DNA of 64,000 bases from an uncultured Aquimarina sp. (GTDB lineage: Bacteria > Bacteroidota > Bacteroidia > Flavobacteriales > Flavobacteriaceae), in assembly GCF_947500065.1 (NCBI RefSeq), contig NZ_CANMQT010000005.1:62001-126000 (forward strand), given 5' to 3'. Positions 1-8,344 of this stretch are shown piece after piece. Every line of letters starts with the position of its first letter. Position 1 is the stretch's first letter. Both the position numbers and the translations under genes were made by a program. A model generated the notes under the pieces. It had not been told where the DNA came from and searched no databases. It saw only the letters and a program-made list of their open reading frames with translations.

Positions 1-100
1 GATTGGAGTAATGATTAAAATGATATACAACAATTTGTTTTTAGGGGATTTCAGCGAAAAAACCAAGAAACATGTAACAATCCAAAAGATTAGAAACTAA
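1..100 (+). CDS. C-terminal end of an unidentified gene (partial)
   Basis: An open frame enters from the left edge (codons in phase with base 2) and ends at a TAA at 98-100. The last residues read about 32 codons, rich in Lys, Ile and Asn, ending in KIRN. No family is recognisable in so short a piece. The frame may be chance in AT-rich DNA, but it is on the same strand as the next six genes. An imperfect inverted repeat (GATTGGAGTAAT at 1-12, ATTATCCAATC at 110-120) flanks it. Confidence 0.25.
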   Translation, partial: IGVMIKMIYNNLFLGDFSEKTKKHVTIQKIRN

Positions 101-173
101 TTTAGTGTATTATCCAATCTTTAAAATTGTGTAAATTACTTTCATTAACAAATATTAAAAAAGAATAAAACCT

Positions 174-701
174 ATGAAAGTCCACATAGAAACAGAGAGA
201 TTAATTATAAGAGAGCTAGAAGAATATGATACGAAAGGGATTTTTGAGCTCGATTCAGATCCGGATGTTCATGAATATTTAGGAAAAAAGCCCATAAAGA
301 CAATGGAAGAGGCAAAACAAGCGATTGACTTTATAAGGAATCAATATCTTGAGAATGGAATTGGACGTTGGGCTATTATTGATAAAAAAACAGAAGATTT
401 CATTGGTTGGACTGGATTAAAATATAAACAAAGATTAAGAAAAGATTTTAGTTACTATGACTTAGGTTATAGACTCAGGAAAAAATATTGGGGAAATGGA
501 ATTGCTACCGAAACAGCGATCGAATCTCTTAAATATGGATTCGAGAAATTTAATTTGAAAGAAATTGGTGCAGCAGCAGATGTTAATCATGTAGCCTCGA
601 ACAAAATTCTAAAAAAAATTGGTCTAAAATTTATTGATACTTTTGACTATGAAAGTGTGACTCATAATTGGTATAATATTAAAAAATCTGAGTTTGTTTA
701 A
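174..701 (+). CDS. GNAT family N-acetyltransferase (RimJ/RimL type)
   Basis: Predicted acetyl-CoA-dependent N-acetyltransferase of 175 residues, normal length for the RimJ/RimL branch (Acetyltransf_3). The N-terminus has the family opening ETERLIIRE (residues 6-14). The acetyl-CoA-binding loop is visible as GYRLRKKYWGNGIATE at about 98-113, followed by the expected helix; a second conserved stretch, NHVASNKILKKIGLK, lies near 138-152. The substrate could be a ribosomal-protein N-terminus, an amino sugar or a drug; sequence cannot decide. It stands alone: the following frame is a remnant of an unrelated gene. The ATG was chosen because the family motif begins five residues later. Confidence 0.9.
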   Translation: MKVHIETERLIIRELEEYDTKGIFELDSDPDVHEYLGKKPIKTMEEAKQAIDFIRNQYLENGIGRWAIIDKKTEDFIGWTGLKYKQRLRKDFSYYDLGYRLRKKYWGNGIATETAIESLKYGFEKFNLKEIGAAADVNHVASNKILKKIGLKFIDTFDYESVTHNWYNIKKSEFV

Positions 702-830
702 AAGAATTTATCAAATCATTGCCAACCTGAAGGTCATCAAAAAACTTTTATACTTGATGAAGATGGACTTGTGATTGAATTAATTGATTTAATCGTTCAA
801 GATGCTATTTATAAAAAACATGTAAATTGA
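702..830 (+). pseudogene. C-terminal remnant of a glyoxalase/bleomycin-resistance-like protein
   Basis: Directly after the GNAT stop, and in the same frame, 42 sense codons run to a TGA at 828-830 without a start codon. The translation contains PEGHQKTFILDEDGLVIELIDL-like residues; the arrangement of a (D/E)DGLVIEL strand near the C-terminus is typical of the vicinal-oxygen-chelate fold, where the Glu is the last metal ligand. The rest of such a protein (about 90 residues) is absent upstream because the GNAT gene occupies that space. I read it as a decayed tail left by a recombination event. It could be a chance match. Confidence 0.45.
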
Positions 831-934
831 TTGGCTCAAACACAGTTAACCTACTCATAAGCAACAAGTTATAACTCTTCATAATTAGAGAAGTTAAAAT
901 TTATAAGAATTACAAAAAATACACAAGATAAAAT

Positions 935-1789
935 ATGTATATCAAGAAAATTTTAATAATATTTTTAATCTCATTATTAATATTGAACTGTAAAAAGGAT
1001 GAAGATCTACTAAATGTTCCAACAGCACAGTACGCTCATTTTTCGGTTGATGATGTCATATCTGCATTACAAGATGTATCAAACGAAAATTATGAAAGTA
1101 TATTCGATCATCCTTTTTTTTCTGTTTGGAAGGGTCTTCACGATAATTACGGAGCTACAGTTACATTTAATTTATTCTATTCTAAACAAGGATTTGATTT
1201 ATCTCAAATGACAGAAAAATTTAAAGCTCAATTTATGGAAAATAGTTATTGGTTAAAATTTTCATTTCATGCAGGAGATGTTAATGAAAATTATAACTCT
1301 TCTGAAAATAATGCAAATGCCATAATTCATTATAACAATACATATTCTCAAATTATTAGGTTTGCTGGCCAGGAATCTCTTGAAACATTTTGTAGGCTTC
1401 ACTTTTTTAGTGGAAATAAAGACTTATTTATATCTCTTAAACAGACAGTATATGGGTTAAATGGTATTCATACAGCAGACGATTTTAGAGAATTAAATTC
1501 TGGTTTGACGCAACAAGAATTGGACAGTATAAATAAGCATAATAAATATTATGATGCTATAAATAAGCTTTATTATATTCGTTCAGAACGGAGATTAGAT
1601 AGAGAAACAATAACCGAAGTCACTCAATCATTTCAAGATAATATCAGTAGTACTTCAGATTCCAAAATTTATAATTACTTTCTTCACGAAGCCACGGCAG
1701 TTAATCAATCTCCTGTTTTGGATAGCTTATGTAAATTGATAGTAGCTGAAGGTATAAAATTTGACTTTCCAAGTAATAACATACCATAA
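935..1789 (+). CDS. Lipoprotein resembling NodB-type carbohydrate deacetylases
   Basis: Predicted lipoprotein of 284 residues: hydrophobic N-terminus ending in the lipobox LILNC (Cys near residue 19), followed by a charged KKDED stretch. The mature part contains FSVDDV, then LHDNYGATVTFNLF and WLKFSFHAGD, a pattern I associate with a group of polysaccharide-deacetylase-like proteins (NodB fold: paired Asp near the first strand, a metal-binding His later). The canonical H-S-x-x-H motif is not obvious, so activity is uncertain. No operon partner: about 100 bases separate it from the gene remnant upstream and 360 from the next gene. If the assignment is right it acts on glycans at the outer membrane; otherwise it is a hypothetical lipoprotein. 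Confidence 0.6.
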   Translation: MYIKKILIIFLISLLILNCKKDEDLLNVPTAQYAHFSVDDVISALQDVSNENYESIFDHPFFSVWKGLHDNYGATVTFNLFYSKQGFDLSQMTEKFKAQFMENSYWLKFSFHAGDVNENYNSSENNANAIIHYNNTYSQIIRFAGQESLETFCRLHFFSGNKDLFISLKQTVYGLNGIHTADDFRELNSGLTQQELDSINKHNKYYDAINKLYYIRSERRLDRETITEVTQSFQDNISSTSDSKIYNYFLHEATAVNQSPVLDSLCKLIVAEGIKFDFPSNNIP

Positions 1790-2149
1790 CGATGTATAAA
1801 AATAAATGGATTGCCTAATTTTAAAAACCCTAATAACATAATTCTTCACAACAATATCATTTTCTAGGGTTTTCTAATTTAAACAAAGTGGATATAGACA
1901 ATGAAATAATAATTCGTGAAGTGAATGTAAATATTAAGAGAAAAAGTGGCTTGAAAAGAAACATTGAAAAATCAAAAAACAACGAAGATTCACTATTGAA
2001 CATGTTGAATAAATCAAAAAAAAACCAGATAAGAAACAAACGCATAATACTATATATTTCATTTAACAAATAGTTTATCTTTACTATCACTACGTGAAAA
2101 CAATCACAAAACTGAACATGTATTTAACATTTTTCATCATTCTATAAAT
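1790..2149. other. Gene-poor spacer with a long-loop inverted repeat
   Basis: This 360-base spacer holds no convincing gene; one Lys/Asn-rich frame of about 60 codons beginning with GTG at 1888 looks like chance. An inverted repeat, AAAACCCTA (1824-1832) and TAGGGTTTT (1865-1873), could fold with a 32-base loop and is followed by a short T-rich stretch. It may terminate the upstream lipoprotein gene, but the long loop makes that weak. Confidence 0.35.
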
Positions 2150-2695
2150 ATGCTAATCAAAAAATATACATCTAATTGGATTACAGAATTTGAAGATTTA
2201 AAGCAGCAAATTAGAAGTGGTTTAAGCGGAATTAAGTACCAAATCGAACATGTAGGAAGTACATCTGTTCCAAATTTGGACTCAAAACCTATAATTGATA
2301 TTGATATTATCTATGAAACTGAATTAGAGTTTAAAGAAATTAAAGCAGGATTGATTAAAATCGGATATTATCATAACGGAAATCAAGGAATTGAGCAACG
2401 AGAGGTTTTCAAAAGAACAGGTGAGGCTTTAACAAACAAAATGTTAGATAATATAACTCATCATCTTTACGTGTGTCCAATCGAGAGTAAAGCATTGGAA
2501 AGACATATCCTATCCAGGAATTTTTTGAAAAAAAATGATAGGGCTAGATTGGAATATCAAAAAATGAAATATGAATTAGCAGAAAAAGCCAATCAGGATA
2601 AAAAACGATATGCAGCATTAAAAGAATTGAATGTTAATGATTTTATCGATGCAATTATTGAGAAAGAAAAAGCGAACATTCAGCATCAAGCATAA
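2150..2695 (+). CDS. GrpB family protein (UPF0157, nucleotidyltransferase fold)
   Basis: Member of the GrpB/UPF0157 family, whose fold is that of minimal nucleotidyltransferases; the physiological substrate is unknown. The family signature HVGSTSVP lies at residues 34-41 and KPIIDIDI at 46-53, giving the expected acidic pair for metal binding. The conserved THHLYVCP-like segment is present in the middle (HHLYVCP), and the length of 181 residues is usual for the family. It is a single gene with no obvious operon partner. GrpB proteins, GNATs and glyoxalases are common cargo of accessory gene pools in environmental bacteria, which suits this stretch of the window. Confidence 0.9.
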   Translation: MLIKKYTSNWITEFEDLKQQIRSGLSGIKYQIEHVGSTSVPNLDSKPIIDIDIIYETELEFKEIKAGLIKIGYYHNGNQGIEQREVFKRTGEALTNKMLDNITHHLYVCPIESKALERHILSRNFLKKNDRARLEYQKMKYELAEKANQDKKRYAALKELNVNDFIDAIIEKEKANIQHQA

Positions 2696-2740
2696 TATCA
2701 TAGCAATCAGTAAATAACTACTACATCTAATATAGCATCT

Positions 2741-3691
2741 GTGTTAAAGTCTACATCCGTTTTTATAAGTTTAATCTTAATGAGTTTGATAGGTTGTTCA
2801 GATCAAAAAACTGAATATATTGAATTAGATTTTGAAAATGATTTAATCCCTGAAGGAATTGCTATAGACAGTAGGACAAAAAAAGTATATCTAAATAGTT
2901 TAAAAAACAACAAAATAGTATTCAGTGATCTTGATGGTGATAATCCTAGTACATTTCTTAAATCCAAAGAGCATGGCTATTTATCAGGTTTTGGGATGAC
3001 GATCAAAGGTGATACCTTATATGCTCTTAGTAACAAACTTACCGGACAAAGTAATACATCAGTCTTACTACTTCTGCAGCTCTCTACAAAAACGCTTATT
3101 GATTCATATACCATTACAGATAATGATTTTCGTTATTTAAATGATTTAACAATTAGTACCAAAAATGAAATTTTTATAACTGACTCTGAAAGCAACAAAG
3201 TATACAAAATAAAAAGACCTTCTAAAAAGATAGAGATTTATCTCGATTCTGAAGAAATAGCCAATTCAAATGGCATAACCATTTCGAGTAATGATAAATA
3301 CCTTTATTTGGCATCGACCAAAGGAATACGAATTGTAGAAATAGATACTAAAAAAGTATTGAACGAAGTGAACAAGGAGTTTTTAGGCATAGACGGATTA
3401 AAATTTTATAACAACAATCTTTATGGTATCGTTAATGTACATTCAAGAGATACATCCAAAAATGGCCTTTTCAAATACAACCTCAACAATAATGGAACGG
3501 GAATCCTAGAGAGTAAAAAAATAGTTGAATTCAGAGAAAATTTTAATATTCCCACAACCCTTGACATATGTGATGGATACATCTATTTTGTAATCAATAC
3601 TCAATTGGACAATTTTGACGGAAATACGAATAAAGTTCTAGATTTGAAAAAATTAGAATCTTATAAACTTATGAAAATCAAAGCGCAATAA
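2741..3691 (+). CDS. Lipoprotein with SMP-30/NHL-like beta-propeller
   Basis: Predicted outer-membrane or periplasmic lipoprotein of 316 residues. The start is GTG: only this start keeps the N-terminal hydrophobic segment in front of the lipobox SLIGC (Cys near 19). The mature region shows repeated propeller-like strands (PEGIAIDSRTKKVYLNS, FITDSESNKVYKIKRPS, SNGITISSNDKYLYLAS), each an xGIAI/xNGITI strand followed by YL, as in SMP-30/gluconolactonase-like proteins. No catalytic assignment is possible. It is separated from the GrpB gene by 45 bases and could be co-transcribed. Confidence 0.7.
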   Translation: MLKSTSVFISLILMSLIGCSDQKTEYIELDFENDLIPEGIAIDSRTKKVYLNSLKNNKIVFSDLDGDNPSTFLKSKEHGYLSGFGMTIKGDTLYALSNKLTGQSNTSVLLLLQLSTKTLIDSYTITDNDFRYLNDLTISTKNEIFITDSESNKVYKIKRPSKKIEIYLDSEEIANSNGITISSNDKYLYLASTKGIRIVEIDTKKVLNEVNKEFLGIDGLKFYNNNLYGIVNVHSRDTSKNGLFKYNLNNNGTGILESKKIVEFRENFNIPTTLDICDGYIYFVINTQLDNFDGNTNKVLDLKKLESYKLMKIKAQ

Positions 3692-3829
3692 AACATAAAA
3701 CACATAACAAGATATATCTGATCATCGTTGATTAGTGATTGATCTAATGGTTGTTGCATTTTTATAAGGCATAATACTTACTTTGAAAGAAAAATTAGCA
3801 ACCAATTCGCAAATAAACCGAAAAGCATG

Positions 3830-3849
3830 GTAACATTTTGCAATGTTAC
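3830..3849. promoter_or_regulatory. Perfect 8-bp inverted repeat upstream of the T9SS beta-helix gene
   Basis: GTAACATT, a 4-base centre, then AATGTTAC: a perfect dyad about 45 bases before the ATG of the next gene. It lacks a following U-tract, so an operator is more likely than a terminator. The binding protein is unknown. Confidence 0.35.
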
Positions 3850-3894
3850 GACACATATATCAAACGTTATAATAAATTAAGACCCTAAAAAACA

Positions 3895-6519
3895 ATGAAA
3901 AATCATTACCTACTTACAATTTTATTATTCTCAATTGTACTCAATCTATTCGGTCAGGAAAAAAAGTTTTTAGCAGATATAAATGGAGATCAAAAAGATG
4001 ATTTCATAACTATATCTAAGGAAGAAGGTGAATTAGTAATACGACAAAACTATATAGGAAGTAGTGATTATGTTTTTACTTTTCTAAGTGAAATAGTGTT
4101 TAGTCCTTCCATCAATTTTGACTCTTTCACTGTTGCTGATATCAATGGAGATAATAGAGCTAATTTAATCTTAATAAAAAATACACCCGCTGGTAAGGAC
4201 TTATGGTATTTTGAAATATTACCCGAACAATTCCCATATATTGAACATACTTTTATTCCCATTTCTGAAAGTAATAACACCAAACAAGTATTTGCAGACA
4301 TCAATAATGACAATAAAGAAGAGTTAATCCTAATCAAGAACTCTGGTTTAGATAAAGAACTCTGGACATATAATTATAGTAATGGAGAATTTTTATATCA
4401 GGACAACTCGTATACCAAATTTACTGACGCTTATTTTAAAAAGGAATATTTTGCTGATATAACAGGAGATGATAAAAAAGATTTAATATTTGTACAACAT
4501 TATAATAATGATCAACGTGTTTGGGTTTATAAATCTGACGGAGTTAAGTTTGATTACTTAGCTTATACCAATTTAGTTGGTCAAAAAGGAAAGGAAATCT
4601 TTTTTCTAAATTCAAATACAATTAAAGATAATTTTTCAGATTTAATTTTAGCTGGTAACACACCTGAAGGTAAAAAGCTTTGGCTCTACGAATCTGATGG
4701 AGCTAGATTTAACTATGAAATAACGAATACACTTGCAAATCATAATGATAAGCTTCTCTCATTTGGAGACTTAAATAATAATGGAACAGACGATTTAATA
4801 GTCAATGAGGGCACAAACGTTTGGGCTTACCATAATTACGGAAATGTTTTTACTTATGAAGAACCTTCTTATTTGAACTTTAAATCTATCCCTCCGAATA
4901 GAGAAAATGAGGAGTTTTCGATATCAGAATGGAAAAATGCAGGTTACCAATCTAATATTATTCCGATCCCTGAAGATACTTGTTCAAATTGCATTGTTAA
5001 GATGCCTGATCCAGTATTGCATTCAAATCAGAATGATTTAAACCTTAAGGAAAAATTGATTGAAGCTGCAAATCTTAAGATTCAATATCCTAACGAATAT
5101 ATTACAGTACAATTTCAAAAAGGAACATACCATCTTTCTGACACAATAAATCTAGGAGATGAAGTCAAAATTGATAACAATCAGTATAATCTTTCAAAGA
5201 TTATTTTAAAAGGTAAAGGCACTGTAGCGGACAATAATTCAAGCTATACCGAAATTATTTTTGATATTAATGTGGATTCATCTGGTATACCTAATAATAA
5301 CAATTACGTCCAAATAACTAATGGCTCAGAAGTAGGTGTAGAAAATTTATCTATCAAATATGAGCCATCAAATACTATAGAATGTTATGTAAACTTAAAA
5401 GGATTTAGATTAATGGAATTTAGAAAATCCAACAATTGTTGGGTAAAGAATGTTGAGTTATCTGGGGTTTATAATGTTGGGATAAGCCTTGCTTGTTCAA
5501 ATAATATCGAAATTAGGGATAGCTTTTTTCATGATGCTTCATGCTTTGGTGGCGGTGGACAAGGGTATGGTGTTGCTATTTCTGGAAAGGATTGCACAGA
5601 TAATTTAGGAGGAAAGTATAATAAAATAGAAAATAATATTTTTAAAAAATTCAGACACTCAATGCTATTAAACCACAATGCAAAATATAATGTTTTTGGA
5701 TATAACTATTCAAGAGAAAAATCTGGTAATGACTTAGGTGACCTAATTTTACATGGAGGTAATCCAAATGCCAATTTATTTGAAGGAAACTATGTTGAGT
5801 ACATTGTTTCTGATTATCAAAGTGGAGAAAACAGAAATGGGGAAAATAATACGATTTTCAGAAATTATGTATATAAAGAATCTGATGACTTAGGTAATAT
5901 CTACTTAGATCATACTGAAAAAACAAACATAGTTGGTAATGAATATAAAAATGTCATCTTAGTCGATTCTCTCTCTGAAAATACTGCTTATATAATGTAT
6001 GATAATAACTACAAATTATTTAATGGGGATGGAACAATATTAAAAACATACAATTTTTTAGCAGATCGGTCATTATACTTGAATGAAAAACCTAGCTTCT
6101 TTAGCGGTTACAATGAAGTTTCATGGCCTGCTATAGGTCCTATGACAATTGATCAAATAACCGTTAACCAAAATATACCCGCAAAGCTTAAATGGGAAAA
6201 TTATTACAGTTCCAAAACGAAAAAAATAATTCAAAATAATTCTTCAAGTTTATTATCCGATACAATTGACTTTATAGTTTCACCAAACCCCAGTAATAGC
6301 GGTATTTTTTATTTAGAAATGAATAGTAAAGAAATAACTCAAGTAACACTAGAAGTTAGGTCCTTATTAGGAGAGCTTATAATTGATAATAAACATAGAA
6401 TAGATAAATCAAAACCTAATTTGATAAAAATAGATATAAGTAATAACCAAAATGGAATTTACATTCTAAAGGTAAATAGTGGAAATAATAGCTATTACAA
6501 AAAAATTGCTAAGAAATAA
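3895..6519 (+). CDS. Secreted FG-GAP/VCBS repeat plus pectate-lyase-like beta-helix protein with T9SS sorting domain
   Basis: Secreted protein of 874 residues. A signal peptide (MKNHYLL to the LFGQ cleavage region) is followed directly by FG-GAP/VCBS-type units, seen as ADINGDQKDDFI, ADINGDNRANLI, ADINNDNKEELI and ADITGDDKKDLI, together about 300 residues with Asp-rich calcium-loop-like motifs. From about 360 to 780 comes a right-handed beta-helix region with repeating N-N-x-x-x-x-N strands and GGGGQGYGVAIS, of the pectate-lyase/parallel-beta-helix type, suggesting polysaccharide binding or cleavage. The last about 80 residues (SPNPSNSGIFYLE through IYILKVNSG and KKIAKK) form a type A T9SS C-terminal domain, so export across the outer membrane by the Por system is expected. 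Catalytic residues were not identified; a structural or binding role is possible. Confidence 0.8.
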   Translation: MKNHYLLTILLFSIVLNLFGQEKKFLADINGDQKDDFITISKEEGELVIRQNYIGSSDYVFTFLSEIVFSPSINFDSFTVADINGDNRANLILIKNTPAGKDLWYFEILPEQFPYIEHTFIPISESNNTKQVFADINNDNKEELILIKNSGLDKELWTYNYSNGEFLYQDNSYTKFTDAYFKKEYFADITGDDKKDLIFVQHYNNDQRVWVYKSDGVKFDYLAYTNLVGQKGKEIFFLNSNTIKDNFSDLILAGNTPEGKKLWLYESDGARFNYEITNTLANHNDKLLSFGDLNNNGTDDLIVNEGTNVWAYHNYGNVFTYEEPSYLNFKSIPPNRENEEFSISEWKNAGYQSNIIPIPEDTCSNCIVKMPDPVLHSNQNDLNLKEKLIEAANLKIQYPNEYITVQFQKGTYHLSDTINLGDEVKIDNNQYNLSKIILKGKGTVADNNSSYTEIIFDINVDSSGIPNNNNYVQITNGSEVGVENLSIKYEPSNTIECYVNLKGFRLMEFRKSNNCWVKNVELSGVYNVGISLACSNNIEIRDSFFHDASCFGGGGQGYGVAISGKDCTDNLGGKYNKIENNIFKKFRHSMLLNHNAKYNVFGYNYSREKSGNDLGDLILHGGNPNANLFEGNYVEYIVSDYQSGENRNGENNTIFRNYVYKESDDLGNIYLDHTEKTNIVGNEYKNVILVDSLSENTAYIMYDNNYKLFNGDGTILKTYNFLADRSLYLNEKPSFFSGYNEVSWPAIGPMTIDQITVNQNIPAKLKWENYYSSKTKKIIQNNSSSLLSDTIDFIVSPNPSNSGIFYLEMNSKEITQVTLEVRSLLGELIIDNKHRIDKSKPNLIKIDISNNQNGIYILKVNSGNNSYYKKIAKK

Positions 6520-6540
6520 GAACTTGCTATAACACAAATG

Positions 6541-6580
6541 TATGAAGCCATAATGCCTTAACAGGGCATTAAGCTTCATA
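6541..6580. terminator. Hairpin between convergent genes
   Basis: TATGAAGC plus TAATGCC pair with GGGCATTA plus GCTTCATA around a 6-base loop, with a one-base internal asymmetry. It lies between the + strand T9SS gene and the - strand AraC gene, so it may stop both. There is no long U-tract; the flanks also carry TATAACACAA and GCTGTGTGTAAC, which gives the site an attC-like look (see findings). Confidence 0.5.
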
Positions 6581-6619
6581 TACTAAACGCTGTGTGTAAC
6601 TATATCTAACTCATTAAAA

Positions 6620-7483
6620 TTACTCTTTTTCTAATTTTGCAAAACCAACTGTTTTTCTATACGCATCAGGTGAAACACCTACTTTCTTTTTAAAAAATCG
6701 ACTAAAGTAAAACTCATCCTGATACCCAAGAGCAGCCGCTATCTGTTTTACAGGTTTAGAAGTTAAATAAAGTTCACGTTTCGCTTCTATTACAATTCTA
6801 TTGGTGATTAATGAAGTGGGAGTTTGGTTTAAATATTTTTTCACTATTCCTGCTAATGTTTTTGAACTAATACATAAAATATTAGCGTACTCCTGTGGCG
6901 AATGTATTTTGGAATAATTACTTTCAATAGTATCCACCAGATTTTGCAAAACTTCTGATTGACTATTTGTGAATTTTAATACTGCATCTTTATCAAACTG
7001 TTTTTTTTGCCTAACCGCTTCTATTAAAAAGACCTTTAAAAAAGCTACCAAAACTTCATGTTGAGCAATCGAATTTCTATTCATCTCATTAGAAATTTGA
7101 TGTATAAGGTTAAAAAACAATTTTTCCTCAAATATTTTGAAAAAAGGGAGTCCATGAAAATTACTAAAGAGCACACCTTCAGTTTCGATCTCATTCTGAT
7201 GTCTATAGGTACAGAAAAAATCCGGATGAAAATTTAATAAATATCCAGAGCAAGCTTTTTCAGAAGTTAACATAAATGGCTGATAAGGAGATAAACAAAT
7301 CATGTGATTTCCTTCTAATTGATACTTTGAAAAATCTACTGTTACATTAAGATCACTACAACTTAACAATAGTATTGAATAGTAATTTTTTCGCTGTAAA
7401 TGATCAAACTGATTGAGATCTTTTAATTCCTCTAGTCTAAATGCTAGTTCACCATTTTGCTTATCAATAATAATTTGGGCCAT
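6620..7483 (-). CDS. AraC family transcriptional regulator
   Basis: Predicted DNA-binding regulator of 287 residues. The C-terminal about 100 residues hold the two helix-turn-helix motifs of the AraC/XylS family, with ANILCISSKTLAGIVKKYLN for the first and VKQIAAALGYQDEFYFSRFF for the second, ending in KKKVGVSPDAYRK. The N-terminal about 180 residues are a cupin-like sensing domain, not identifiable further. It lies downstream of, and on the same strand as, an exported ABM-domain protein; a terminator separates them. A 21-bp-period direct repeat upstream of that protein is a reasonable target. Confidence 0.9.
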   Translation of the reverse strand: MAQIIIDKQNGELAFRLEELKDLNQFDHLQRKNYYSILLLSCSDLNVTVDFSKYQLEGNHMICLSPYQPFMLTSEKACSGYLLNFHPDFFCTYRHQNEIETEGVLFSNFHGLPFFKIFEEKLFFNLIHQISNEMNRNSIAQHEVLVAFLKVFLIEAVRQKKQFDKDAVLKFTNSQSEVLQNLVDTIESNYSKIHSPQEYANILCISSKTLAGIVKKYLNQTPTSLITNRIVIEAKRELYLTSKPVKQIAAALGYQDEFYFSRFFKKKVGVSPDAYRKTVGFAKLEKE

Positions 7484-7531
7484 AATTTACTTATTATTGG
7501 TTCTTAATTTTTAAATAATTTAGAATCGAAA

Positions 7532-7567
7532 AGAAAAGAGTGCTATAATATTATAACACTCTTTTCT
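7532..7567 (-). terminator. Terminator of the ABM-domain gene
   Basis: AGAAAAGAGTG (7532-7542) and CACTCTTTTCT (7557-7567) form a perfect 11-bp stem with additional pairing of the TATAA/TTATA inside. Read on the - strand it follows the stop of the ABM-domain gene by 12 bases and ends in a T-rich run, so it should separate that gene from the AraC gene. Confidence 0.7.
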
Positions 7568-7578
7568 AAAGGTAAGAA

Positions 7579-8295
7579 TTATTTTGAAGCTAAAATGTCA
7601 ATTTTTTGGATTGCAGAAGGCTGAAAACCTTCTAGGATAATCGGAGCATTTTCCATAAGAGCAGCGGCTATTTTTCCTGTAAGGTGCGTATCTCTTCCTT
7701 TATCTTCTCTAAAAGTATCGAATATAGCATAGGTAGATTTATCTAATTGGATAGCATACCAAGATAGCGTTTCAGGCTCGTCGCTTACCAACTGTTTACC
7801 AGCTTGAAGAAAATTCTCTACTGCCGCAGATTTTCCTTCTTTAGCTTTCAAGAGCACTAATAATCCTTTGTTTTGCTCTCCATTTTTATGATTAGAAGCA
7901 ATGAGATTAGACGGTTGTATACTCACTTTAACATCGAAATCTTCTAACAAATCATCTGCATTTGCTAATAAAGCTTTCGCTACTTCACCTGTTAAATGCG
8001 CTTGCCTGCCTTCATCATTTTCAAAAGTGTCAAATATTCCGAAAGTACGATCGTCTATTTGAAATGCAAACCAAGATTCTGTTTGGGGTTCGTTGTTAAC
8101 TAATGCTAATCCTCCTTGTAAAAAATCTTTAACTGCTTGCTCTTTTCCTGATTTAGCTTTTAAAATTACTAGTAATCCGATGTTTTCTTTTGCCTTGTCT
8201 TTCATGTTATTATTTTTAGATTTAGAAAATACTTGAGTAGAAAACCCTAGAAGTATTGCTAGGATTATTAATTTTAATGGAACTGTAGTTTTCAT
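7579..8295 (-). CDS. Exported protein with two antibiotic-biosynthesis-monooxygenase (ABM) domains
   Basis: About 238 residues from the chosen ATG. A longer frame exists upstream, but starting at 8295 puts a clean signal peptide (MKTTVPLKLIILAILLGFST, then QVFS) first. Two similar ABM (dimeric alpha/beta barrel) domains follow in tandem: GLLVILKAKSGKEQAVKDFL with WFAFQIDDRTFGIFDTFENDEGRQAHLTG, and GLLVLLKAKEGKSAAVENFL with WYAIQLDKSTYAIFDTFREDKGRDTHLTG. The F-D-T-F-x-x-(D/E)-x-G-R-x-x-H-L-T-G block is typical of quinol-monooxygenase-like YgiN relatives, so the enzyme may act on quinones or other aromatics, here in the periplasm. An internal duplication of a one-domain ancestor explains the structure. 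Own promoter, AraC gene downstream. Confidence 0.8.
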   Translation of the reverse strand: MKTTVPLKLIILAILLGFSTQVFSKSKNNNMKDKAKENIGLLVILKAKSGKEQAVKDFLQGGLALVNNEPQTESWFAFQIDDRTFGIFDTFENDEGRQAHLTGEVAKALLANADDLLEDFDVKVSIQPSNLIASNHKNGEQNKGLLVLLKAKEGKSAAVENFLQAGKQLVSDEPETLSWYAIQLDKSTYAIFDTFREDKGRDTHLTGKIAAALMENAPIILEGFQPSAIQKIDILASK

Positions 8296-8344
8296 GATTT
8301 CTTGAATTTTGTTACAGTGCAATATTAGAGAGATATAAGAGGCC

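Noticed and set aside
1857..2090. Overlapping frames of 61 to 77 codons on both strands
   Set aside because: One is Lys/Asn-rich and the other Phe/Leu-rich, as expected from AT-rich DNA read both ways; neither has a motif.
6541..6580. The hairpin as a genuine integron attC site
   Set aside because: The ends do not match RYYYAAC/GTTRRRY and no integrase is present; kept only as a weak resemblance.
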